NCBI GenBank assembly: GCA_047967505.1
Contig: CM106538.1
Length of the DNA stretch: 64,000 nt
Source of the DNA: Dipteris shenzhenensis
Taxonomy: Eukaryota > Polypodiophyta > Polypodiopsida > Gleicheniales
Strand: one strand, 5' to 3'
A program made the translations under genes and the position numbers. Below are positions 45,126 to 56,479 of this stretch, in pieces. The notes under the pieces are model-generated. The model worked only from the letters and a program-made list of their open reading frames with translations. It was not told the DNA's origin and made no database searches. Each line of letters opens with the position of its first letter. Positions within the stretch are counted from its first letter, which is position 1.

Positions 45126-47758
45126 TAAGAATCAATGACACCATGAATTTTCCAAGTGGTTCTAGGCAAGAGCACATGGAAGATGAGGACCCAAATGAAA
45201 AATCCACATAAAAGAGGCGTTACTACATGATAAAGAGAAAAGCTAAAAAGCATGGCATGCCATTAGCATCATCTAGACTCACAAGGGATGCAGTCACAAA
45301 AGTATCTATGATTGATTGTTGTAAACAAAATTGTTGTCAATTTGCCGATCATCAAATGATATCCAAATTACGCATAGAGTATTGGGACCAAAGTTTGGAG
45401 GCTCGCACCAATTATATATATGACACTCTTGGGGTTGCTTGTCGAAAAGATGACAATGGGTAGTTCAAATATGTCTTTTCATTGAATGGTATGCAAGTTT
45501 GTTGTAGAGCATGGTATTCCAAAAACAACATTTTATCGATACAGGGAGCAATTTGAAATTGGTATATGAAGGTGCATCAATGGTAATAAAGGAATCGTGC
45601 GGAGAGGTTGGGACCACACAGAACTGGGTAGAGCCATAATCCAAGATTTTGTGGATAAAAATTCTGAGCATATGCCACACAAAAGTAGAACACTTCAGGA
45701 TGGATCAAGGGAAACACAGTTGGTGATACCGGATGTATACAAGCAGGTTGATATCCTCTATGAGTTTAACATGCAGTTAAAGCATCGTTTGGGTTGTAAG
45801 GAGATGTCAACTTCCACATTCAACCATATATGGAACTCTGAATTCAAGCATGTAACTTTGTCAAAAACAAGTGAATTCTCTAAGTGTGGTTTATGTAGTG
45901 CAGTCAAGGCTCAGCTTGCAGTGACAACATGCCAAAATGAATGTAATAAGTTGATGGAAGATAGAAGAAAGCACGTGTTACAACAAAAAAGTTGTTAAAA
46001 TGTGTACTACACTTGGCGCAGATTTTCTGAAATGTATCCTCAGACATACTTGTGCATTATCCATGATAAGATGGACCAAAAGAAGACAGCCATCCCTAGA
46101 TTACGTAATCGTTCAAAGGACATTGAAAAATCCTTTCAGCTCCCAATGGCTTTGACTTTCATGATAACACATGGACATGGTCAAGGATGTTATGGTCACT
46201 TTTCTTTATCCTTCTGGCCGTCGGATCCTAACTTCACAATCGGTTCATTGGCTTTGTGTTTGAGAAATCTTGAAAGATTCGATAACCATGCACTTGGAGA
46301 TTTGGTACATGATGGGATGCCAAGGTCTGACAACGCTCTGCTAAATGCACTAACCTCAAGAGAAGCATTGGATTCTCACTATGTTTCTAATGACAAGCAA
46401 CAACTTCATCTTGGAGCAGTGGGTGGAACATTAAAAGACCTTGGACTTGGAAGTTCCCATCAAGAAAATCCTTATAAGAAACTACCCGAACACCTATTGT
46501 TGCAGTTGGATAATTGTGGTTCTGAAAACAAGAATAGGTACTTGTTTGCATACCTATCATTACTTGTTGCTCGAGGGATTTTCAAGTCAATTAAATTGGG
46601 ATTCTTGATGGTTGGGCATACACATGAGGATATTGATGCAATGATCAGCAGGTTTTCAGAGAGGTTAAGAACTAGCCAAACATTGACATTTGCACATCTC
46701 ATGGATACTTTTAGACAATGTGAGGAGTCTTCTCCAATGCCATTTTTGGTAATGGAAGTCCCTGATTTCAAGAGCTATGTTGATGGATGCCTATGCGATG
46801 GGCAAGATGCTTTAGTGGGACACTCAAAGCCTCTCCAATTTCGGTTCTTTATGCGAAATGAAGCTCCTATCATGCAATATAAAGTGCATCCATGATCATT
46901 AGATTGGCAACCAAGTGAAGGTGGCATTGAGTTGTGGAAGAGACATCCGGATGGTCATCCAATGCTACCAAGTGGAGAGCCACCTTGTGTACCCATGTTC
47001 CAGTATGTGAAGGATCACTCAGATGTGATAGTTGGTATCAAGGAGTATGGACACTTTTGGGGAAAATGGGTGCACCTACAAGGTCCAAAAGCATCTTTCA
47101 CAAAGTTTTACAAGCCGGTAGTGAAGTACTGAAGAACATGATTAATGAGCTTGATAAACCAAACAATAGTGTAGAGGGCATGTATGAGAGATTTTGGCCA
47201 AAGATGCAACATATTGATTGTGTGCAAGTAGTTGATAATGAAAACGATGAGTTTCAAGGAATTGAAGAGTTGAATGATCACTACTGTGGACCTCAAAGGA
47301 AAAAGCCAAAACAATCATTTGATCTAATGGTTGATGTACAAAAAGGACACTTTCTTTTGGTCCGGACCAGCAGAAAAATTTACCCAATTTGGCTAGGCAT
47401 TGCTCAAACTGATGTACAGAAGGATAATAAATCTAAAAATTTCAAGAAGGTTTTCATACAATATTGGGCACCTATATGCAAAAGACGCAATGCACAAATT
47501 GAGGAGGTGTCTGTAGATTGTTGGAACAAGATTTGGATGTGCAATAAAGGTGATCCTCCACGTTGGGAATCTGTTGATGCTATTGTATGGCCATGGGTTC
47601 CAAAAGGTAACCTCTCAAAGAAGGTTTTCTCGAAGAGTAGCAACCTCCCCATCAAGGTGAAGATACCAACCATTACACGCAAGCGAGCTTTATCTAGTTT
47701 GTCTCATAGTACAGATTCCAACTCTGATGCTGAGTCCACAATGGATGGAAAACATTGA
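45126..47758 (+). pseudogene. DUF7869-like transposase-type gene, copy 2
   Basis: Nearly complete but broken by stops at 45,209, 45,461, 45,996, 46,893 and about 47,130 and by shifts near 45,550 and 47,110. Blocks in order: basic N-terminus (KRKAKKHG); MIDCCKQNCCQF Cys cluster; helical segment MISKLRIEYWDQSLEARTNY; CINGNKGIVRRGW; FSKCGLCSAVKAQL Cys pair; HDKMDQKKTAIPRL (46,062); LLQLDNCGSENKNRYLFAYL (46,494-46,553); FLMVGHTHEDIDAMISRF (46,602-46,655); C-terminal YCGPQRKKPK then LLVRTSRKIYPIWLG and IQYWAP, a BAH- or Tudor-like module. Compared with copy 1 there is a ~60-residue insertion between the first two acidic motifs. The protein is presumably nuclear. Family assignment is from memory; the DDE-like reading is inference. 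Confidence 0.75.
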
Positions 47759-47802
47759 ATGTTACATAATCACAACCCCTCAAAAATTCCCAAATTATTA
47801 GG

Positions 47803-47829
47803 ATTTTCCCAAATTCTCTAATATGGTGT
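47803..47829. other. Right terminal sequence of the DUF7869-like element
   Basis: Immediately 3' of the gene, cccaaattctctaatatggtgtt ends at 47,829, where gypsy-2 LTR sequence (ccctcctc) resumes. Its reverse complement, read over 25 bases, differs at one position from the left end of the MITE at 7,483. This makes it a terminal inverted repeat candidate. The matching left end of this copy was not found. Confidence 0.6.
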
Positions 47830-48395
47830 TCCCTCCTCTTCCTCCCTCTCTTCTCCTCCCTCCTCCTCCTCCCTCCTCCTTCCTCCCTCCCTTCTCCTCC
47901 CTCCTCCTCCTCCTCCCTTCTCCTCCATCTCCTCCTCCTCCCTCCTCCTCCTCCTTCTTCCTTCTCCTCCCTTCTCCTCCTCATCCCTCCTCCTTGTCCC
48001 TCCCTTCTCCTCAACCCTTACCCCTCGAATCCGCGAAGGAGACTAGCTTTCCACTCCTCAACCTTGGACTCCTCCTTAACCCTGCAACCCCCTCTGAACC
48101 GTGGAACTCCTAGTTAAATCTCTCAACCCTATCCCCACTTCTAACCGTGAAATCCCCTTCTAAATCCTTGAACTCCCGTGGAGGTGAGAGCCTCCATCAA
48201 TCGTTATAATCAAGCCCTCTTTCTCATTCATAAATGCATGAGATCTACTTTCCATGCTTTAGTCTACACCTCTTAGCGGAACATGACCCGAGGACCTATG
48301 CTACACTTGTGAACACCTATGCTACAACAAGCAACGACACGATTGTAGGTGACCAACAGCCTCGGAACCTACACTTGGGTAAAATAGGGACAACA
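47830..48395 (+). repeat. Gypsy-2 5' LTR, second part
   Basis: A (ctcc)n tract of about 180 bp is followed by aacccttacccctcgaatccgcgaag and further text collinear with 59,950-60,336. It ends ...gggacaaca at 48,395. The tract is about 460 bp in the 3' LTR, so the array length differs greatly between the two LTRs. Confidence 0.85.
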
Positions 48396-48415
48396 TTTGG
48401 CACCGCTGCCGGGGA
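48396..48415 (+). promoter_or_regulatory. Gypsy-2 primer binding site (tRNA-Asp type)
   Basis: tttggcaccgctgccgggga directly follows the LTR end. It resembles the known Athila/Tat primer site, TGGCGCCGTTGCCGGGGA, with two differences. It would prime minus-strand DNA synthesis. Confidence 0.8.
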
Positions 48416-48429
48416 GGTTAGCGCCTGAA

Positions 48430-49757
48430 GTGAAAGCAGAGCACGTGCTTGCATGTGTGAAAAAAAAAAAAAAAGAACCCCCTACGAAAAACCATACATG
48501 ATACATCCCTCAAGGCAAATGAGTAAAAAAATGCTTCCAAATAATGCAAAAGGATAATGTTGACTTACAAAACCACATTAATACACTAAACACCCAAAAT
48601 TAACCCTTAATCCCCCCACATCCTATAAAAGCAACTCCAAACCCCGCATTTCTTTCCCCACCCTTTTGCTAGCCACTTCATTTTCCAAATTCCATTCAGC
48701 CGCCATAATTTTCGTCTTTCTCTATTTTCTGTCCACCACCACCACCACCACTTTTTCCATCAATCCCCCCTCACCACCACTTTTTCCGTCACCCCCTCCC
48801 CTTCCATCTCCATCTCCACCTCCCATCATCTTCCTCCCCACCACCTCCACTTTTTTCATCCATCCCCCACTCAAGGTAACCATATCCCTACCTCTCTCTA
48901 CACCCCATCTCCCCTTTTTCCCCTCCCCCTCCATCTTCCATCTCATCCACCACCATCCAATCTCCACCATCTCTCTACCTCTCTCTACACCCCATCTCCC
49001 CTTTCTCCCCTCCCCCTCCATCTCCCATCTCCTCCTCCACCCCCCAATCTCCACCATCTCTCTACCTCTCTCTACACCCCATCTCCCCTTTTTTTCCTCC
49101 CCCTCCATCTCCCATCTCCTCCACCTTCTCTCTACCTCTCTCCACATGCCATCTCCCCTTTTTCCCCTCCCCCTCCATCTCCCATCTCCTCCACCACCCC
49201 CCATCTCCTCCAACCCCCATCTCCATCACCCTCCACTCCACTATCTCTCTACCTCTCTCTATCCCCCTCCACCTCCACCTCCCTTCTCCCGCACCCCCTC
49301 CACCCCCACCTCCTTCCCCCCCTTTCCCTCTTTCCCCCCCATCTCCACCTCCACCCCCCACTCTCTTCCCCCCCACCTCCACCACCCATTTCCCCCCCCT
49401 TTCCCTTTTTCCCCCCATCTCCACCTCCACCACCCATTTCCCCCCCCTTTCCCTCTTTCCCCTCCATCTCCACCTCCACCCCCCATTCCCTCCCCCCCCA
49501 CCTCCACCACCCATTCCCCCCCCCCCTTCCCTCTTTCGCCCCCATCTCCATGTCCACCCCCCATTCCCTTTCCCTCCAGCTCCAGCTCCACCCCCCCCCC
49601 CTTTTCCTCTTTCCCCCCCCATCTCCACCTCCACTCCCCCTTCCCTCTTTCCCCCCATCTCCACCTCCACCCCCCCTTTACCCCCTCCACCCCCCCCCTT
49701 TCCCTCTCTCCCCCCCATCTCCACCTCCACCCCCCCTTCTCTCTCTCTCTCTTCCTC

Positions 49758-49789
<32 letters not shown>

Positions 49790-51060
49790 TTTCCCTCCCT
49801 CCCTCCCCAGCAGTCCCCCCTCCCCCACTCTCTCTAATCCCCAGGGCCATGGAAGGCCTTGGGCTGTGACTGCCCTGCCAGCTAGGCACGGTGCCTGTGC
49901 AAAGGTGGCAGTGCCCACCTGAAACAAAGCCCCACCTGCGCACCACGCGGCGATGCCCAACGCTCGCCAGCCTTAGCCTTAAGGCTTTAAATTCATCCCC
50001 CCCCCTCTCAAAAAAAAAAAAAACACCTAAGCCATTGCCCACTGACCCCCCCCTCAGAAAACAAAGGGGGTTAAAGTAACCCTAAAAACTAACCATAGTT
50101 AGGTTAGTTGAACTTAGGTTAGGTTAACTGACTATAGGGCTAGATTGAGTTAACTGTGTATCAATTAGTAATTCACTTTAGTTAATTGGGTTAACTACAG
50201 TCACACTAGGTGATTCAGTTAGATAACTAGGTTAGATTAAGGCCTAGTACAACAACTAAGTCCAAACTAACTAGCAGTTAGTGCACAACACTAGTTAGCT
50301 CAAAGGTCTAGGACCATTCAAACTTGGCCCTAAAGACAAAAGGGCCCCTAAAATCCCCTAACTTTGAGGGTCCATATCTTGCCTGTTTGGGACCCAAATT
50401 GGACCCAGATTGTGAAGCACAACTTCACATATGAACCATTAAGCTATGGGAAATTTTTCTAACCAATCCCACACCATTTAGGGATCCATAAACACGTTAA
50501 TTTGTGCCTCCATGTGGGTGACTTTTTCGCACTAATTCACTCATAAGATTGCGCCAAGACCTCCGATTGACAATTCGTCTGCACCGGCAAATTTTCCCAC
50601 TCACATGAACAATCCTAGGCACGTTTTTAACACAACAGTTCCTATGACACTAACCAACTCTAACCCCCCTAACAATTTTGACTCCTTTTTTGGGAACCCA
50701 TATCACGGCCGTTTAAAGAACAAATTGGATCCGGATTGAACCCAGATTTCATGCATGTAATTAAGATCTATTGTAAATGAAGTGTTTCGACGTGTTTAAC
50801 TATCAATTTCAGGCTCGGGTAGTTGCCTAATGTAGGCACTGATTTTGACCTGCCGCTTGTTTATTTTTTACCATTTTCGGGTCCACGAATGTCGAAATCA
50901 TAATCAGACTTCGCAGTCATATGCACCCACCTAAAAGTCACAAATAGGACTTGTTTCTGCACCTAAGATCATGAAAAGACTAGAACCTGGCTACTTCCGA
51001 GAGCTTTTTTCGACCCTCGCCGCTCTTCAAAAATTCAACCTCTCACCATCAACAAGCAGC
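48430..51060 (+). other. Gypsy-2 leader with a 1.1-kb polypyrimidine tract
   Basis: An A-run and AT-rich DNA come first. About 48,740-49,840 is almost pure pyrimidine on the plus strand, built from degenerate ccatctccacctccac and (tc)n units with poly-C runs. The rest is an AT-rich part with repeated gttaact/ggttag words (50,080-50,260). The very long Pro/Ser or Gly/Glu-rich open frames here (for example 48,666-49,922 plus and 49,062-50,042 minus) are composition artefacts. No gene recognised. Confidence 0.7.
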
Positions 51061-52795
51061 ATGGAGGAAATTACAATTGAAGAAGCAATAAGTAGCAATG
51101 ATCAAATTCCTTTAGAACACCATAAATAACGATGCAACCGCAACAACAACAACAATGGCAGACGACACTTTGGTAAATTGGAAATGCCAAAGTACAATGG
51201 ATGAGGGGACCCCCCCAGGTTCCTTCAACTCTTCGACGTAGCATGTTGTGTTAGCAGCAACTAGTCAACTGAAACCAACACCGCTTGGTTCCTGATGGCC
51301 CTAACCGATGAGGCTTCGGAATGGTACCTCGACCTTCTCATAGAGGAGAGAGCCACATGGGCACTACTATCTGACCAGTTCAAAAGAATATTCCAAATAG
51401 AAAGGCTACAAGATGACCCCGTATTACAACTCGGCAATATAGATATTCACAAGAAATTAGAAAAGGTCAGAACATACTTGGGAAGAATGAAAAGATTAAT
51501 AGCAAAATGTGATCCCCATCCGGATGACAAGTACCTCATAGCATGGTTCATCTCTGGCTTGAAAAAATTCATTTGCAAGGATATGAAAAAAGTCAGCTAT
51601 GCACATTTTAGCGACGCTCATGAAGCTGCAATTGACATTGAGGATGGCATGATCGATTTTGACAGTGACAGTGATGGCTATAAATCAAGTCATCGTGACA
51701 AGAAATCTTCAAAGAAGGGAAGCACTTCCCACAAAAATCGCACCACTGAAGACAGTGTGGAAGCCATGGCCCTAAGAGTAAAAGAAGAAATGATGCAGGC
51801 CATCGAGCAAAAGTTGCATGTCTCTCAGCCACCACAGTACCCACAGAGAGAAAATATTTGGTGCCCACTTTGTATGGCCAACCATACAGCCAATGAATGC
51901 CCAATCTTGAGGAACAGACTCAACCCACCAGAAGTGGCTTAGCCCCCTCGCTTATGGTGCCCCATTTGCAATGCTACAAGGCATGATGTAAATACTTGCT
52001 TCTACAATATGAGGGTAGCACAACCCCAGCCCCAACAATAGCAACAGCCACCGCAAATCCCAGTGTACAAACAACCCCGGGACTGGCATCCAATGCATAA
52101 GTGCCACGTCTCAACCCAAAACTCTCGGTGAGAACACAAGTGGCTCAACTAATGAGGAATCCCAATCCTCCGCAATGTCCATGGGCTCCCAATCTTGCTC
52201 CACTAATTCCGGTGCAACAACTCCAAACTGAAGAGCAGGAACCTCACTATGAGTATGAAACAGAATACCCTATGTACTACATGGATGGTGCTGAAGGACT
52301 CATCCCAGTATATGCAAATCAAGTAAGACCCACCACATATTGAACACCCATCAAGTGTTTTGGTTGTGGAGAAAACCACTACATAGTAGAATGCCCACAC
52401 AATGGTAGCCCCACTTCATTCCAACCTGTGTGCAGGGAATGCGGAGTTGGGCATGCTTGAATGGATTGCCCACTAAGAACAACCACAGAAGTAAAACCTG
52501 AAGTACCCCTGGGCATGATAAGTGTGGAAAATCACAGTGTGGCAACACCAAGTGTGGCATTAGAGCCGGTCTTGATCATAACAAGACAACAGAAAGAAGC
52601 GGCGTGGCAAAAACTCCTTTCCGCTCAAAAAGCAAAGAGCCCTCTAGCAAAACAAGCCATGCCAATCCCACAACGCAGTGACATCATGCCTAGCACATCC
52701 ACGGAAAGTGCCACCCAAGGAGCTAAGGAAGCATACCCCAATGCTGAAACTGAAAAGACACACTACCAAGCCTTGAAGCAATGGGTTCAATAAGA
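51061..52795 (+). pseudogene. Gypsy-2 gag with four zinc knuckles
   Basis: The ATG at 51,061 is the likely start, with early stops at about 51,127, 51,202 and 51,270. The capsid part includes MALTDEASEWYLDLL, ATWALLSDQFKRIFQIERL and KYLIAWFISGL, typical of retrotransposon gag. An acidic/basic linker follows. Four CCHC-type knuckles are visible: WCPLCMANHTANEC (CX2CX3HX4C), WCPICNATRHDVNTC (CX2CX4HX4C), KCFGCGENHYIVEC (CX2CX3HX4C) and a last one interrupted by a TGA (VCRECGVGHA, then MDCP). Frame changes occur at about 51,942 and 52,340. Confidence 0.85.
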
Positions 52796-53009
52796 AGAAG
52801 GCAGACAAGATGGCAGTAGCAGAGGTCTGAGCACTATCAACACCTAGCATTGACACATTGATTGATCCCAACAACTTCCAAGAGGTAATAGAGCAACATG
52901 CAAAACATCCCAAGTTGGATGGCACCACACTAGCAAGCTTGATAGTCACGATGCCAATTAGGACCTTACTAAGAAATTGCCCTACAATGTAGGAAAGTTT
53001 CAAGGAATG

Positions 53010-53928
53010 GATCAAATCTTCACAATACTTCCCCCCACCCGAAGAAGAGGAAAAGAAAATTTCAGTAAAATTCGGTGCTCGAGATGACATAAAAAATGTA
53101 ACCATCCCGCTGGAGCATAAAGCCTTTGGTCAATACCCAATGATAGTAGACGGCAGAGCCAAAGTAAACATTTTGGCAAGAGAGCTATATGAATGGGGTC
53201 TACCTGTAATGCAAAAGTCCACATTTAACATCCACCTAGCTAACCACACGAAAATGAAGCCATTAGGTATCATTGACAATGTGTCAACAAAAATTGATGG
53301 AGTAAGATTCACACTCTAGTTTACTATCTTGGATCTTCCCAAGGGTGCCACAGCATACCAGATATTCTTGGGAAAACCATGGCTTCGAGAAGCGTCGGTA
53401 CTCCATGATTGGGGCACCAATAGGATCACCATCCAAAATAGAGAAACTACTGTAAAGATAAATCTAGGAACAGGGGAAATCAAGCCCACTATTGCTAGAA
53501 ATGTTGAAGACACTTCTTCCACTACAGCCACCAGTCATACATCCCTTGAACCTACCAATGCACAAAAGCCCATAGAAGGGGATACACAAAGTGACATCAA
53601 CAATTGGATACAGACGTTGGCTACAATAGATAACTGTAAAACAACACATCTAATGTTGCCAAATGTGGATGCCCAAATGATACAACTAGGAGCACCAATC
53701 TGGGACGATGAATCAAAAGTAGTGGAAATGCCAGTCCTCATGACAGGCATTGAATGGGATAGTGACCTTGAAGAGTCCATAATAGAAGGCTACGGTGCCG
53801 ACATAGAGTGGGATCTAGAAATAGAAGCTAATAATGCATCCTTGGAAGGCCAAGTATTTGACAATGACTTGGCAATCCTACAGGCACTCATGGCCATTGA
53901 ATTCCCCAAGATCAACCCTCCATCATAA
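53010..53928 (+). pseudogene. Gypsy-2 aspartic protease region
   Basis: Reads YPMIVDGRAKVNILARELY with the active-site Asp in a DGRA context (DGGA is common in related elements). FTILDLPKGATAYQIFLGKP and WLREASVLHDWGTN follow, the usual flap and C-terminal motifs. One stop at 53,317-53,319. An acidic linker leads into RT. Confidence 0.8.
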
Positions 53929-54012
53929 TCCAAAAGCAACCGGTCTAGGAAAAAGAAGGAGGGTGTACAACGCCACAAGGCCAAGATAGAGCATTTCAAT
54001 GAATTCGAAAGA

Positions 54013-56229
54013 ATGCAGACAAGAGTGGTAGAATTGTACTTGACTAAGCCCACAAAAGCACTTGAGTCCCCAAATTTTAAATGGGATCCGAAAGGGCTTG
54101 GAGGTCTTTGTATGGCCGAGGAGCCACTCCTTGGGAGTGCAACTCCTATTGAAAATCCATCACTAGTCTCACTAAGCAAAAAGCTTCGAAAGTTCAAACC
54201 CAATGTGAGAATGAAGGGTGAAAAGGTGAATAGTAACAAAAAAGAAGAACAAGGGAACACAAGTGAATTGGACCAAACATATTCCAGTGGAGCTAGCAGC
54301 CAAGCAAGCACCTCAAAGTGCCATGAAGGCCTAAGGGAAGTTCTGGATTACTTCAAAGACTACACTAGAGGAGAAGCAACAATAGCAATGCCTAGGCGAG
54401 TCAGGGAATCAGAGCTCAAAGAAACAGAGAATATTGAGGATACCCAAGTTTATGAAGGACCCACCGAGACAAGTAAAATGAATCTTGCCTTGAACGGTGA
54501 AGAAGAAAAGCCTACGTACATCGGTGAACAGCTCACTCTAGAACAAGAAAATGAATTGAAAGCATTGCTAATAAAATATAGAGATTGCATGGCTTGGTCC
54601 TACAAAGAAATGAAAGGAATTTCCCTAGAAGTTGTAGTACATACCATACCAATAAGGGAAGGATCCAAACCAAAGGTATGTGGACCTTACAGGACAAATC
54701 CCAAGTATGGCACCCATGTCTATGAAGAACTAGAAAAACTAATGGAGGTTGGTTTCATTTATGAGATCGAGCATACCGATTGGGTGTCACCAATTGTGAT
54801 TGTTCCTAAGAAAAACAAGAAGCTAAAAATATGTGTGAATCTCAAGAACGTCAATGCAGCAACAATCAGATATCATTATCCCCTACCATTATCTAAAACA
54901 GTTTTAGAAAGGGTAGCAGGATTTGAGGTACAACCAAGTACAAATTGCACCTCAAGATCAGGCAAAGATAGCATTTGCCACAGAATGGTGTATTTTTGCA
55001 TACAGAGTCATGCCATTTGGCTTATGCAATGCCCCATCTACTTCTGAAAGGGTAATGTACACCGCCTTCAAGGAATTTCTCAACAAGTTCCTACAAGTCT
55101 TCCTCGACCACTTGTGCATGCACTCAAGAAAAAAGGATCACTTGAAATGCCTTGAAGAAGTGCTTAAAAAATGCAGGGAGTATGGAATCTCTTTGAATCC
55201 TCTAAAATGCCAATTCTTGGTCACACATGGAGTAGTCTTCAGACACCTAGTCTCTCAACATGGGATTGCAACTGACATGGATAAAATAAAGATCATCATG
55301 GAACTTCCCCCCTGCTAAATGCCAAGGAAATTCAAGTCTTCATGGGACATGCTGGATACTATAGAAGATTCATACTGAGGTATGCCATGATTCCAAGGCC
55401 CCTATACAAGCTCCTAGTCAAATTCATTCGGACAGAGGAATGCGAACAAGCATTCGAAACCCTCAAGTGGAGATTGATCATAGCCTCTATTCTAATGGCA
55501 CCAAATTGGGACATAGACTTGCATGTACATATTGATGGTTCCAATTATGCAGTAGGGAGTGTGTTATGTCAACCAGGCAAACACATCAAAGACTACCCAA
55601 TATACTTTGCAAGCAGATAGCTAAATGATGCGGAGGTGAATTACACCACAACAGAAAGAGAAGCCTTGGCAATGATCTACAGTGTGAAGAAATTTGGACA
55701 CTATCTATTGGCTACTGACTTTATCTTCTACATAGATCATCAAGCCTTATTATATCTTGTGAATCGGCCATGTACCACAAGACGGATCACTCGATGGCTT
55801 CTACTGCTACAAGAATTCGATTTCAAAATCGTGGTGAGAAATGGAGCTCAACATTTCATTGCCGATCACATGTCACGATTGAGGACAAGAGAAGAGCCGA
55901 AAGGAATAGAAGATGACCTACCAGATGCCGCATTATTTCAAATAGATGCTGTGCCTGATTGGTGTGCAGACATCATTGGGTATTTAATGGCAGGAAGACC
56001 ACCTCCTAAAATGAAAGCAATGGATGCTAGGAAACTAGTTCTAAAAGTTGCACCCTATCAACTCATTGCAGGACAATTATACAAGATGGGCAAGGACGAG
56101 GTTTTAAGGAGATGTGTGATGCCATATGAGATCATGCCAATCCTCAGTGAAGCACATGAAGGCATTGCAAGTGGACATTTCCAAGGGGAAGCAACAGCAA
56201 GAAGTCCTTCTCGCAAAATACTAAATTAA
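54013..56229 (+). pseudogene. Gypsy-2 reverse transcriptase, RNase H and integrase N-terminus
   Basis: RT: AWSYKEMKGISLEVVVHTIP, WVSPIVIVPKKNKKLKICVN and YHYPLPLSKTVLERVAGFE. A deletion then removes the motif-A Asp block, and a shift occurs at about 54,930. YNQVQIAPQDQAKIAF and FLQVFLDHLCMHS follow; the second catalytic Asp of FLDD is His here. RNase H (55,342-55,900): HIDGSNYAVGS, EREALAM, YIDHQALLYLVNR and IADHMSR. A stop at 55,316 and a TAG at 55,618 break it. The integrase zinc-binding part ends at GHFQGEATAR, and the catalytic core is absent. The sequence after 56,229 is not integrase. Confidence 0.9.
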
Positions 56230-56479
56230 GCATATAGGACGAATGCCTACCTCACTAGTCATGCATAGCGCACCCACACGTTTCAAGCACCATGAATAAA
56301 TTGCACAAATAAAAGCCCCAAGAGATACTTGTTTTAAATCCACACACACAGCACCGTCATCAAAAAGAGTCAAATGCATTAGCCACTCACAAAAGAAATA
56401 GGCACTCTTGGCACATGAAACTATTTTGGCACTGTCAAACTGGGACCTGATTCATGTGTGCAATGCTAGGGTGAAGACA
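56230..56479. other. Junction after the integrase deletion
   Basis: No recognisable domain. The core and C-terminal integrase seen in gypsy-1 (7,740-6,868) have no counterpart here. Confidence 0.5.

Noticed and set aside
48666-50042. Very long open frames (up to 418 codons plus, 326 codons minus) rich in Pro/Ser or Gly/Glu.
   Set aside because: They arise from the polypyrimidine tract, which lacks stop codons in most frames. No domain, and the open frames overlap on both strands.
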